DNA from: Amycolatopsis eburnea
GTDB lineage: Bacteria > Actinomycetota > Actinomycetes > Mycobacteriales > Pseudonocardiaceae
Direction of reading: 5' to 3'
DNA: 64,000 nt
NCBI RefSeq assembly: GCF_003937945.1
Contig: NZ_RSEC01000061.1
Coordinates: forward strand, 496,001-560,000
Shown: positions 23,944 to 32,637 of the stretch, in pieces
Numbering within the stretch: the stretch's first letter is position 1
Layout: each line of letters begins with the position of its first letter
Notes under the pieces: model-generated
What the model saw: the letters and a program-made list of their open reading frames with translations, nothing else
Database searches by the model: none
What the model was told of the DNA's origin: nothing
Position numbers and translations under genes: made by a program

Positions 23944-25236
23944 ATGGGGCGGACAACTGTGCGTGGGACCCGGCTCGCCGCGCTGGCCGTGGTGGTTCCC
24001 CTGCTGCTGACCGGGGTGGCCGCGTGCGGCTCGGGCTCCGGTTCCGGCGACGGGGACGTGACCATCACCTTCGTCTGGTGGGGCAGCGACGGCCGCGCGA
24101 ACCTGACGAAGAAGGCCGTGGAGCTGTTCCAGCGGAAGAACCCGAAGATCAAGGTGCAGACGTCGTTCTCGGCGTACGCGGCGTACTGGGAGAAGCTGGC
24201 GACGCAGACGGCCGGGGGCAAGCCACCGGACGTGCTCAACGTCGACACGCGGTACCTGGCCGAGTACGGCGGCCGGGGCGTGCTGGCCGACCTGAACCAG
24301 GGCGCGGGCAAGGCGATTTCGCTCGCCGACGTCAACCCCGAGCTGGCCGCCACCGGCGTGTACCAGGGCAAGCGGTACGCCGTGCCGTGGGCGCAGAACA
24401 CCCCGGCGATGATCTACGACCCGGCGGCGTTCGCCGCGGCGGGCGCGGACCCGGCCAAGGGCCTGACCTGGCAGCAGTACGCCGACGCGGCGCAGAAGGT
24501 CAGCGCCGCCGGCGGGTTCGCCGCGCGCGGCGCGACCGACTTCGGCATCCTCGACACGACGCTGGAGATCTGGCTGCGCCAGCAGGGCAAGCAGTTCTAC
24601 ACCCCCGAGGGCAAGCTCGGCTTCACCGCCGACGACCTGCGCCGCTACTGGCAGCTCGCGAGCGGCTTCCGCGACGCCAAGGGCAGCTCGCCCGCGGACG
24701 TCACGGCGTCCTACAACACCTCGCCCGAGCAGTCGCCGCTGGGCAAGAAGCTGACCAGCTCGGAGTTCGCCTACGACAACCTGCTGCCCGCCTACCAGAA
24801 GGCGAACGGCAAGCCGCTGAACGTGGCGCCGTACCCGACCGACAAGGCGGGCGACACCGGGCAGTACCGGCGGCCGTCGATGTTCCTGGCCGTCTCGGCC
24901 CGCAGCGCGCAGCAGGAGGCGGCCGCGAAGCTCGTCGACTTCCTGGTGAACGACGCCGAGGTCGGCAAGATCGTCGGCACCGACCGCGGCCTGGCCCCGA
25001 ACCTCAAGGTCCGCGCGCAGCTGGCGGGGTCGGCGACCGGCAACGACAAGACCCTCTACGACTACGAAGCCGCGCTCGAACCGAAGCTCGGGGCCGCGCC
25101 ACCGGTGCCGCCGAAGGGCGCCGGCGCGATCCAGAAGCTCCTCCAGCGGACGTACGAAGAGGTCGCGTTCGGCCGGATGAGCATCGACGACGCCGTGAAC
25201 CGGTTCATGACCGAGGCCGAGAAGGGGCTGTCCTAG
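23944..25236 (+). CDS. Sugar ABC transporter substrate-binding lipoprotein
   Basis: 430 residues. Lipoprotein signal with lipobox LTGVAAC (lipid-modified Cys28), then a family-1 extracellular solute-binding fold beginning TITFVWWGSDGRANL. It binds an oligosaccharide outside the membrane and delivers it to the two permeases that follow. Placement between pectin enzymes suggests oligogalacturonides. GGACGGAG lies before the ATG. It is first in a run of genes with 0-4 bp gaps to 31155. Confidence 0.93.
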   Translation: MGRTTVRGTRLAALAVVVPLLLTGVAACGSGSGSGDGDVTITFVWWGSDGRANLTKKAVELFQRKNPKIKVQTSFSAYAAYWEKLATQTAGGKPPDVLNVDTRYLAEYGGRGVLADLNQGAGKAISLADVNPELAATGVYQGKRYAVPWAQNTPAMIYDPAAFAAAGADPAKGLTWQQYADAAQKVSAAGGFAARGATDFGILDTTLEIWLRQQGKQFYTPEGKLGFTADDLRRYWQLASGFRDAKGSSPADVTASYNTSPEQSPLGKKLTSSEFAYDNLLPAYQKANGKPLNVAPYPTDKAGDTGQYRRPSMFLAVSARSAQQEAAAKLVDFLVNDAEVGKIVGTDRGLAPNLKVRAQLAGSATGNDKTLYDYEAALEPKLGAAPPVPPKGAGAIQKLLQRTYEEVAFGRMSIDDAVNRFMTEAEKGLS

Positions 25237-25239
25237 CCG

Positions 25240-26202
25240 ATGACGACCCTGCGCACCCCGGACCCGCCGGTCGCCGCCGAACCGGCCGCGCGCGCCCGGC
25301 CGGCCCGGCGCCGCCGCAAGAGCCAGCCGGAGGCCTTCGCGTTCCTGACGCCGTGGCTGCTCGGCGCGGTGGCGCTGACCGTCGGCCCGATGGTCGTGTC
25401 GCTGTACCTGTCGTTCACCGACTACGACATGTTCACCGCGCCGGACTGGGTCGGCTTCGGCAACTTCACCCACATGTTCACCGACGACGACCGATACCTG
25501 CAGTCGGTGAAGGTGACGCTGATCTACGTCCTGGTCTCGGTGCCGCTGAAGCTGACGGTGTCACTGCTGGTGGCGATGCTGCTGAACACCCGCCGCGGCG
25601 CGAACGGCTTCTACCGCGCGGCGTTCTACGCGCCTTCGCTGCTCGGCGCCAGCGTCGCGGCGGCGCTGGTGTGGCGGGCGCTGTTCATGGGCGGCGGCCC
25701 GGTGAACGAGGTGCTGGCGTTCTTCGGCTGGCACACGCCCAGCTGGGTCGACGACCCGCAGTTCAGCCTCGCCTCGATCGTGCTGCTGGGCGTGTGGCAG
25801 TTCGGCGCGCCGATGGTGATCTTCCTGGCCGGGCTCAAGCAGATCCCGGCGGAGCTGCACGAGGCCGCGGCGATCGACGGCGCCGGCGCGTTCCGCCGCT
25901 TCCGGCACATCACGCTGCCGATGCTGTCGCCGGTGATCTTCTTCAACCTGGTGATGGAGGCCATCCACGCCTTCCAGGCGTTCACCCCGGCGTTCGTCAT
26001 CGGCGGCGGCCGCGGCGGCCCGGCCGACGCGGACCTGTTCTACACCCTCTACCTGTTCGAGGTCGGCTTCCAGGACTTCCGGATGGGCTACGCGTCGGCG
26101 ATGGCGTGGGTGCTGCTGGCGGTGATCGCGATCGTGACGGCGATCGTCTTCCGCACGGCGAAGCTGTGGGTGTTCTACGACGACGCCGAGGAGCGCACAT
26201 GA
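25240..26202 (+). CDS. Sugar ABC transporter permease 1
   Basis: 320 residues, MalF-type: Arg/Pro-rich cytoplasmic N-terminus, six transmembrane helices and the EAA loop ELHEAAAIDGAGAFRRFRHITLPML that docks the ATPase. The start is 3 bp after the binding-protein stop. The ATPase itself is not encoded in the window, so a shared one (MsiK/MsmX-like) elsewhere is likely. Confidence 0.95.
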   Translation: MTTLRTPDPPVAAEPAARARPARRRRKSQPEAFAFLTPWLLGAVALTVGPMVVSLYLSFTDYDMFTAPDWVGFGNFTHMFTDDDRYLQSVKVTLIYVLVSVPLKLTVSLLVAMLLNTRRGANGFYRAAFYAPSLLGASVAAALVWRALFMGGGPVNEVLAFFGWHTPSWVDDPQFSLASIVLLGVWQFGAPMVIFLAGLKQIPAELHEAAAIDGAGAFRRFRHITLPMLSPVIFFNLVMEAIHAFQAFTPAFVIGGGRGGPADADLFYTLYLFEVGFQDFRMGYASAMAWVLLAVIAIVTAIVFRTAKLWVFYDDAEERT

Positions 26203-27044
26203 CGGCGCTCCCGCGCACGGCCCGGTCGTTCGGCTGGCACGTGCTCTGCCTGGTGATCGTCGCCGTGGTGCTGTACCCGCTGGTGTGGCTGGCGTTCGCG
26301 TCGGTCAAGCCGCCGGACGAGATCCTGTCCCGGCTGGCGCTGCTGCCGACGAGGTTCGTCTTCGACGGCTACACCAAGGGCTGGGAGGGCGCGGCGGACG
26401 TCGGGTTCGGCCGCTTCTTCCTGAACTCGTTCCTGGTGGCCGGGCTGTCGGTGGTGGCGAACGTGCTGTCGTGCTCGCTGGCCGCGTACGCCTTCGCCCG
26501 GTTGAACTTCCGGTTCCGCGGCGCGCTGTTCGCGTTCATGATCACGACGTTGATGCTGCCCTACCACGTGACGCTGATCCCGCAGTACGTGATCTTCCAG
26601 CAGGCGGGGCTGGTCAACACGTTCGTGCCGCTGATCCTGCCGAAGCTCCTGGCGACCGAGGCGTTCTTCGTGTTCCTGATCGTGCAGTTCATGCGCGGCA
26701 TCCCGCGGGAACTGGACGAGGCCGCGATCATCGACGGCTGCTCGGTCTACCGGACGTTCTGGCACGTGGTGCTCCCGCTGTCGAAACCGGCGCTGGTGAC
26801 GACGTCGATCTTCACGTTCATCTGGACGTGGAACGACTTCTTCACGCAGATGGTGTACCTGAACGACACGGAGAAGTTCACGGTGCCGCTGGGCCTGCGG
26901 TTGTTCGTCGACACCAGCAGCCAGTCCAATTTCGGCGCGATGTTCGCGATGTCCGCGCTCGCGCTGGTCCCGATCGTGCTGTTCTTCCTCGCGTTCCAGC
27001 GCCTGCTGGTGGAGGGCGTGAGCACGAGTGGTCTGAAGGGGTGA
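26199..27044 (+). CDS. Sugar ABC transporter permease 2
   Basis: 281 residues, MalG-type, six transmembrane helices, EAA loop ELDEAAIIDGCSVYRTFWHVVLPL. The start overlaps the previous stop (ATGA at 26199-26202), so it is translationally coupled. It forms the channel heterodimer with permease 1. Confidence 0.95.
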   Translation: MTALPRTARSFGWHVLCLVIVAVVLYPLVWLAFASVKPPDEILSRLALLPTRFVFDGYTKGWEGAADVGFGRFFLNSFLVAGLSVVANVLSCSLAAYAFARLNFRFRGALFAFMITTLMLPYHVTLIPQYVIFQQAGLVNTFVPLILPKLLATEAFFVFLIVQFMRGIPRELDEAAIIDGCSVYRTFWHVVLPLSKPALVTTSIFTFIWTWNDFFTQMVYLNDTEKFTVPLGLRLFVDTSSQSNFGAMFAMSALALVPIVLFFLAFQRLLVEGVSTSGLKG

Positions 27045-27048
27045 GGGG

Positions 27049-27831
27049 ATGCGCGAAGCGACGTGGCGGGCGGGGCTGGGGGAGTTCTCGGACTGCCTGC
27101 TGGCGGGATTGCTGGTGGCGGTGGCGTCCGTGCCGGTGGTGACGGCGGCGCCCGCGCTGGTGGCGGGGTGCCGTGCGGTCGATCGCTCCCGGCGTGGGGT
27201 GGGCGGTCCACTGTGGACGACGTTCTGGGCGGACTTCCGATCGGTCGTCCGTGGTGGGGTGCTGTTCGGGGTCGGCTGTGTCGTGGCGGTGGTGGTGTTC
27301 GCGGTGGACCTGGAGGTGGCGGGGTCGCTGCCGGGCGCGGGACTGGTTCGGCCGGTACTGGGGGTGCTGGCCGGAGCGGCGGTGGTGGCCGCGGCGCGGA
27401 CGTGCGAGGTGGTGGCCACCCGCGGCCCAGGGCTGGGCGCGGTGTCGCCGAGCGTTGGGGTGGCTGTGGCCGCGGGACATCCGGGCGTGGCTGCCGCTGG
27501 CGAGCCGGGCGTGGTGTCGCTGGCCGCCGGTGCTGCGAGGCGGCCGGGTGCGGCTGCCGCTGGCGGTCCGGGCGAGCAGGCTGCCGGGGGCGCCGCTGGA
27601 ATGGCGGGTGCCATGGGGCGGCCGAGCGCGGGCTCGAGCGGTGCCGCCACTCCCTGGCGCCGCGCAACCCTTGCCGCCGCGCGGGAAACCGTTGCGTCGC
27701 CCGGTAGCGCCGCGCTGCTCGCCGCCGCCGTCGGGCTCTCCGCCGTGCTCGTCTGGATGCTGCCCATCCTCGCCTTCATCGTCGCCGGGCCGCTGTGCCT
27801 CGCCGCCGTCGCGACCGGAGGGCGGTCGTGA
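27049..27831 (+). CDS. YesL/DUF624-like membrane protein with Ala/Gly-rich insert
   Basis: 260 residues. The opening LGEFSDCLLAGLLVAVASVPVVTAAPALVAG-type sequence and at least four transmembrane helices resemble the DUF624 (YesL) family, which in Bacillus accompanies rhamnogalacturonan ABC transporters. Residues about 130-205 are an atypical Ala/Gly/Pro-rich linker with repeated GHPGVAAAGEPG / AAAAGGPGEQ units, followed by a final hydrophobic hairpin. The function of DUF624 is not established; a role in transporter assembly or sensing is possible. It overlaps the next gene by GTGA. Confidence 0.65.
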   Translation: MREATWRAGLGEFSDCLLAGLLVAVASVPVVTAAPALVAGCRAVDRSRRGVGGPLWTTFWADFRSVVRGGVLFGVGCVVAVVVFAVDLEVAGSLPGAGLVRPVLGVLAGAAVVAAARTCEVVATRGPGLGAVSPSVGVAVAAGHPGVAAAGEPGVVSLAAGAARRPGAAAAGGPGEQAAGGAAGMAGAMGRPSAGSSGAATPWRRATLAAARETVASPGSAALLAAAVGLSAVLVWMLPILAFIVAGPLCLAAVATGGRS

Positions 27832-28955
27832 TTCCCGCCGTCGTCGTCTTCGGGACCGCCGGGCACGCGCTCACCCACCTCCGCCGCGCGCGGGCGCTGC
27901 ACGATCGCGGGGAGATCGTGCTCGCCGGCGCGTGCGACGTCCGCGAGCCGCCGGAAGAAGCCCGCGCGCTCCTGCCCGCCGGGGCCAAGCTGACCGGCGA
28001 CCCCCACGAACTCGTCGCGGACATCGCCGTCGTCGCGACTCCGCCGCACACCCACCTGCCGCTCGCCCGCGTCGCGCTCGAAGCCGGCTGTCACCTGCTG
28101 CTCGAGAAACCCCCGGTCCTGGACCTCGGCGGCTTCGGCGAACTCGAACGGCTCGCCCGCGACCGCGGCCTCGCCTGCCAGACCGGGTTCCAGAGCTTCG
28201 GCTCGGCCGCCGTCCCGCTCGTCCGGGCCGCCATCGCGGACGGCGAAATCGGGACGGTCACCGGGATCGCCGCCGCCGGGGCGTGGATCCGGCGGGACCG
28301 GTACTTCGGGCGGACCGGGTGGGCGGGACGGCGCCGCGTCGGCGGGCAGCCGGTCGTGGACGGCGCCCTCACCAATCCCTTCGCGCACGCCGTGGCGACC
28401 GCCTTGCTGCTCAACGGCACCGCGAACCTGCTCCCGGACCAGCTGACCGTCGAGCTCTACCGGGCTCGCGCCATCGAATCCGACGACACGGCCTGCGCGC
28501 GGCTCGCCTTCGCCGGCGCGCCGGACGTCGTCGTCGCGGCCACGCTCGCCGCCGCGGCCGACCACCAGCCCTACGTCCTCGTGCACGGCACCGAAGGCCG
28601 GATCCGCTGGGAGTACAAGACCGACCGGCTCGAGATCCGGGGGACACCGACGCCGGTGGACCCGCCCGAAGACCTGCTGGTCAACCTCGTCGAGCACGTG
28701 CGTGACGGCGTCCCGCTGCGGGCGCCGCTGTCGGCGACCCGTGCCTTCACCGCGCTCGTCGAGGCGGTCCGCGACGCGCCCGAGCCGCGGCCGCTGCCCG
28801 CCGAGTGGGTGCGCGCCGTCGGGACCGGGGCGGACCGGCACGACGTCGTGCCGGGCATCGACGCCGCCGTGGACACCGCCGCCGAGCGGCTCGCCCTCTT
28901 CTCCGAACTCGGGCTGCCCTGGACCGGCGCCGGCGCGCGCCGGGGAGAGAGGTGA
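27828..28955 (+). CDS. Gfo/Idh/MocA-type oxidoreductase 2
   Basis: 375 residues, paralogue of the 22544-23731 protein, with an intact LLLEKPPVLDLGGF motif (catalytic Lys) and Rossmann motif VVVFGTAGHALTHL. The family oxidises or reduces sugar hydroxyls with NAD(P). GTG 27828 is supported by GGAGG 7 nt upstream and overlaps the DUF624 stop. The stop overlaps the next ATG (TGATG). It may work with the ETP-bearing paralogue as a heteromer; inferred only. Confidence 0.88.
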   Translation: MIPAVVVFGTAGHALTHLRRARALHDRGEIVLAGACDVREPPEEARALLPAGAKLTGDPHELVADIAVVATPPHTHLPLARVALEAGCHLLLEKPPVLDLGGFGELERLARDRGLACQTGFQSFGSAAVPLVRAAIADGEIGTVTGIAAAGAWIRRDRYFGRTGWAGRRRVGGQPVVDGALTNPFAHAVATALLLNGTANLLPDQLTVELYRARAIESDDTACARLAFAGAPDVVVAATLAAAADHQPYVLVHGTEGRIRWEYKTDRLEIRGTPTPVDPPEDLLVNLVEHVRDGVPLRAPLSATRAFTALVEAVRDAPEPRPLPAEWVRAVGTGADRHDVVPGIDAAVDTAAERLALFSELGLPWTGAGARRGER

Positions 28956-30232
28956 TGGTGGTGCGTAGGTACGCGATCGTCGGGCTGGGCTCGCGGGCCG
29001 GGCTGTTCGCCCGGGCACTGGCCGGCTCGCCGCGGGCGGAGCTGGCCACCTTCTGCGACTCGTCCGAGACCCGCATGCGGGTCCACAACGGCTGGCTCGG
29101 CACCGCGGTGCCGGGCTACCGGCCGGACGACTTCACCGCCATGCTGGCGAAGGAACGCATCGACGTCGTCGTGGTGTGCACGCCGGACCACACGCACGCG
29201 GACTACGTCGTCGCCGCGCTCGAGGCCGGCTGCGACGTCGTCACCGAAAAGCCGATGACCACCGACGTCGACGGCGCCCGCCGGATCCTGGCGGCGCGCC
29301 GCGCGACCGGACGCTCGGTGCGCGTCACCTTCAACTACCGCTACAACCCGGTGCACCGCCGGGTCCGGGAACTGCTGGAAACCGGCGCGATCGGCGAGGT
29401 GGGCTCGGTCGAATTCAGCTGGCTGCTCGACACCGCGCACGGCGCCGACTACTTCCGCCGCTGGCACCGCGACAAGGCGAACTCCGGCGGGCTGCTCGTG
29501 CACAAGTCCGGCCACCACTTCGACCTCGTCAACTGGTGGCTCGGCAGCGGGCCCGAGACGGTGTTCGCGCTGGGCCGGTTGTTCTTCTACGGCGAGGAAA
29601 ACGGCCGCAAGCACGGGCAGCGGACGGAGTACGTGCGCGGCACCGGCACCACCGGCGACCCGTTCGCGCTCGACCTCGACCGCTCGCCCCGGCTGCGCGC
29701 GCTCTACCGGGACGCCGAAACCGAGGACGGCTACCTACGCGACCGCAACGTCTTCGCGCCCGGCATCACGATCGAGGACGACCTGTCCGTCCTCGTGCGC
29801 CACCGCGGCGGCGCGGTGCTGAACTACCACCTCCACGCGTATTCGCCGCGCGAGGGCTACCGCGTCGCCTTCTCCGGCAGCGAGGGACGGCTGGAGCTGG
29901 ACGTCCGGGAAAACGAGCACGCCGCGTCCATCGCGGACCTCCCGCCGGGTACGCGGCCCGAACCCGGGCGGGCCCGGCTGACGCTGCAACGGCTCTGGGC
30001 GCCGCCCGAGGTCGTGCTCGACCAGGTTCTCGGCGAGGGCCACGGTGGCGGGGACGAACGGATGCTCGCCGAGCTGCTCGGGGACGCCGAGCCGGACGCC
30101 CTCGGCTGCGCGGCCGACCACGACGCGGGGCTGGCGGCGCTGCTCACCGGGCTGGCCGCCAACCGGTCGCTGGCGAGCGGACGGCCGGTCGCCGTCGCGG
30201 AGCTGCTCGCCGAGATCGGGGAGCGGGCGTGA
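28955..30232 (+). CDS. Gfo/Idh/MocA-type oxidoreductase 3
   Basis: 425 residues of a different subfamily: YAIVGLGSRAGLFARAL (nucleotide site), VVTEKPMTTDVDGARRI (EKP) and HKSGHHFDLVNWW (catalytic His/Asp region). This longer type is common beside polysaccharide-degradation genes. It starts at ATG 28955, overlapping the previous stop by one base, with GGAGAGAGG upstream. A sugar 3-dehydrogenase or 3-keto reductase role in oligosaccharide processing is possible but unproven. Confidence 0.9.
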   Translation: MVVRRYAIVGLGSRAGLFARALAGSPRAELATFCDSSETRMRVHNGWLGTAVPGYRPDDFTAMLAKERIDVVVVCTPDHTHADYVVAALEAGCDVVTEKPMTTDVDGARRILAARRATGRSVRVTFNYRYNPVHRRVRELLETGAIGEVGSVEFSWLLDTAHGADYFRRWHRDKANSGGLLVHKSGHHFDLVNWWLGSGPETVFALGRLFFYGEENGRKHGQRTEYVRGTGTTGDPFALDLDRSPRLRALYRDAETEDGYLRDRNVFAPGITIEDDLSVLVRHRGGAVLNYHLHAYSPREGYRVAFSGSEGRLELDVRENEHAASIADLPPGTRPEPGRARLTLQRLWAPPEVVLDQVLGEGHGGGDERMLAELLGDAEPDALGCAADHDAGLAALLTGLAANRSLASGRPVAVAELLAEIGERA

Positions 30233-31155
30233 GCCGGGCGGCGGTCGGGGACGGGACGCTGGAGCTGGCCGAAGAGGACGACGACCGGGTGCGGGTCCGC
30301 CTCGGCGACCTCGTCCTCGCCGAGTACGTGGTCGCGCCCGCGACCCCGGCCGGGGACTCGCCGAAGCCGTACCTGCACCCGCTGCGCACCACCGCGGGCG
30401 AGGTCGTCACCGCGGTCCGGCCGCACGACCACACGTGGCACAACGGCCTGCAGTTCACCATGGCCCACCTGTCGGGCGAGAACTTCTGGGGCGGCCGCAC
30501 CTACGTGCGCGGCCGCGGGTACACCCCGCTGGACAACAACGGCACCGTCGGCCACGTCCGCTGGGAAAGCCTGGTGTCCACGGCCGGGCACTGCGAACTG
30601 CGGCACGAGCTGGCCTGGCGCACCGCGGCCGGCCTGCGCTGGCTCACCGAGCACCGCACGCTGCGCTTCGGCGACGTTTCGGTCGACGGCGGGCACTGGA
30701 CGCTCACCTGGACCAGCCGGCTGCGCAACACCAGCGGCCGCGAGCTGCGCTGGGGGAGCCCGGTCACCGAGGGCCGGGACACGGCGGGCTACGGCGGGCT
30801 GTTCTGGCGCGGGCCGCGGTCGTTCGTCGGCGGCGAGGTCCGGACCCCGGACGGCCGGACCGCCGACGGCGCGATGGGGCACCAGGCGCCGTGGCTCGCC
30901 TTCACCGGGCGCCACGACGTCAGCCTGCGGACCTCGACGCTGCTGTTCGCCGACAGCCCGGCGAACCCCGCGTACCCGACGGCCTGGTACGTCCGGGCCG
31001 AGCCGTTCCCGGTGGTCAGCTTCGCCACGACCTACCACCGGCCGTGGCTGCTCGAACCGGGCGGGGAACTGACGCTGACCCACCACCTCGTCGTCGTCGA
31101 CGGCGAGCCGGATCCCGCCCGGCTGGCCGAGCTCGCGGCCCGGGCGGCCGAATGA
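30229..31155 (+). CDS. DUF6807 (PmoA-like) protein
   Basis: 308 residues with the DUF6807/PmoA-family pattern: YLHPLRTTAGEVVTAVRPHDHTWHNGL near residue 50 and ENFWGGRTYVRG. Conserved His, Asp and Trp residues suggest a sugar-binding or enzymatic site. Despite the family name it has no link to methane monooxygenase. Such genes usually sit beside Gfo/Idh/MocA oxidoreductases, as here, which suggests that the two act on one substrate. GTG 30229 overlaps the previous stop (GTGA). Confidence 0.78.
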   Translation: MSRAAVGDGTLELAEEDDDRVRVRLGDLVLAEYVVAPATPAGDSPKPYLHPLRTTAGEVVTAVRPHDHTWHNGLQFTMAHLSGENFWGGRTYVRGRGYTPLDNNGTVGHVRWESLVSTAGHCELRHELAWRTAAGLRWLTEHRTLRFGDVSVDGGHWTLTWTSRLRNTSGRELRWGSPVTEGRDTAGYGGLFWRGPRSFVGGEVRTPDGRTADGAMGHQAPWLAFTGRHDVSLRTSTLLFADSPANPAYPTAWYVRAEPFPVVSFATTYHRPWLLEPGGELTLTHHLVVVDGEPDPARLAELAARAAE

Positions 31156-31165
31156 AGGAGCTGCC

Positions 31166-32443
31166 ATGCAGTGGAAAGCTCTCGCGGGGTGCCTTGCCCT
31201 GATCGGACTCACCTGCGCGGCCGCGCCCGCGCAGGCGCACGGGCACGACCCCGGCCGTGTCGTGCTCGGCGCGCACGACGGCTGGGCCGCGGCGACCACC
31301 GGGACGACCGGGGGAGCGGCCGCCCCGGGCGTCCGCACGGTGACCAAGCGCTCCGAACTCGTCGCCGCGCTCGCCGCGGACCCGGGCGCGCCGAAGATCA
31401 TCCGCGTCCGCGGCACCATCGAAGGCAATGTGGACGATCAGGACCGGCCGCTGCGCTGCACCGATTTCGCCGACCCCGGCTACAGCCTGCCCGCGTACCT
31501 GGCCGCGTACGACCCGGCGACCTGGGGCAAGGTCGAGCCGTCCGGACCGCTGGAGGAGGCCCGCGCGCGGTCCCAGGCCAACCAGGCGGCGCAGGTCGTG
31601 GTCGACGTCGGGCCGAACACGACCATCATCGGCGACCACGGCACGCTGCACGGGCTGACGCTGCGCGTGACCGGCGACAACGTGATCCTCCGGAACCTGA
31701 GCTTCGCCGACGCGCACGACTGCTTCCCGCAGTGGGACCCGCTGGACGGCGCCGACGGCAACTGGAACTCCGAGTACGACAACGTCGACCTGGTCGGCGC
31801 CACGCACGTCTGGGTGGACCACAACGACTTCGGCGACGGCGGGAACTCCGCGCAACCGACGTACTTCGGGCGGAAGTACGAGGTGCACGACGGCCTGCTG
31901 GACATCGTGAACGGCGCCGACCTGGTGACGGTCTCGTACAACCGGCTGCACGACCACGACAAGACGATGCTGATCGGGAACACCGACAAGCCCACCTACG
32001 ACGTCGGCAAGCTGCGGGTCACCGTGCACCACAACCTCTTTTCGGAGATCGGGCAGCGCGCGCCGCGGGTCCGGTACGGGCAGGTGCACGTCTACGACAA
32101 CCTGTACTCGGTGCGGGACGCGGCGGCGTACACGTATTCCCTCGGCGTCGGCGTGGAGTCCCGGATCTACGCGGAAAACAACTTCTTCCGGATCCCCGCT
32201 TCGGTGCCGCTCGGCGCGCTGGCCAAGTACTGGAAGGGGACGGTGCTGCACGCGACCGGCACGCTGGTGGCGACCGGCACCACGTGGCCCAAGCCGGTGG
32301 ACCTGCTGGCCGAGTACAACGCGGTCAACGACCCGGACCTCGGCCCCGACGCCGGGTGGACGCCCGCCTTCGTCGAGCGCCTCGACCCGGCGTGGCAGGT
32401 CCCCGCGCGGGTGCTCGCCGCCGCCGGACCGGACGGGCGCTGA
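31166..32443 (+). CDS. Secreted pectate lyase, PL1 family
   Basis: 425 residues. Signal peptide 1-24 (ending AQA), then a parallel beta-helix: GVRTVTKRSELVAAL, VWVDHNDF, DGLLDIVNGADLVTVSYN (calcium-site Asp region) and HHNLFSEIGQRAPRVRYG (catalytic Arg). It cleaves polygalacturonate by beta-elimination outside the cell. AAGGAG lies 5 nt before the ATG. It is last in the transporter operon (10-bp gap) and is followed by a hairpin at 32475-32521. Confidence 0.93.
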   Translation: MQWKALAGCLALIGLTCAAAPAQAHGHDPGRVVLGAHDGWAAATTGTTGGAAAPGVRTVTKRSELVAALAADPGAPKIIRVRGTIEGNVDDQDRPLRCTDFADPGYSLPAYLAAYDPATWGKVEPSGPLEEARARSQANQAAQVVVDVGPNTTIIGDHGTLHGLTLRVTGDNVILRNLSFADAHDCFPQWDPLDGADGNWNSEYDNVDLVGATHVWVDHNDFGDGGNSAQPTYFGRKYEVHDGLLDIVNGADLVTVSYNRLHDHDKTMLIGNTDKPTYDVGKLRVTVHHNLFSEIGQRAPRVRYGQVHVYDNLYSVRDAAAYTYSLGVGVESRIYAENNFFRIPASVPLGALAKYWKGTVLHATGTLVATGTTWPKPVDLLAEYNAVNDPDLGPDAGWTPAFVERLDPAWQVPARVLAAAGPDGR

Positions 32444-32474
32444 CGTTTCGACACTTTCGGTGTTTTCTGAAAAG

Positions 32475-32521
32475 CGCCGCGGGTGGCGACCATCCGGGCG
32501 ACTTGCCGGCCGCCCGCGGCG
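32475..32521 (+). terminator. Hairpin after the PL1 lyase
   Basis: 13-bp arms (32475-32487 and 32509-32521), one mismatch, 21-nt loop. It separates the long operon from the PL3 gene, which has its own promoter. Confidence 0.6.
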
Positions 32522-32528
32522 AACGACG

Positions 32529-32578
32529 TTGACACGGACTGCCCGCAACCCGAAACTCGGTGGCGAGAAAGCGCTTTC
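32529..32578 (+). promoter_or_regulatory. PL3 promoter with LacI operator 3
   Basis: TTGACA (32529-32534), 17 bp, GAAACT (weak -10, 32552-32557). The perfect palindrome GAAAGCGCTTTC (32567-32578) falls just downstream of the expected transcription start, a classic repressor position. Confidence 0.65.
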
Positions 32579-32637
32579 ACAACCCGGTCGGACGTTTCCG
32601 TCAGCGCCGATTGAAGAATCAGACCAGGGAGTGATGC

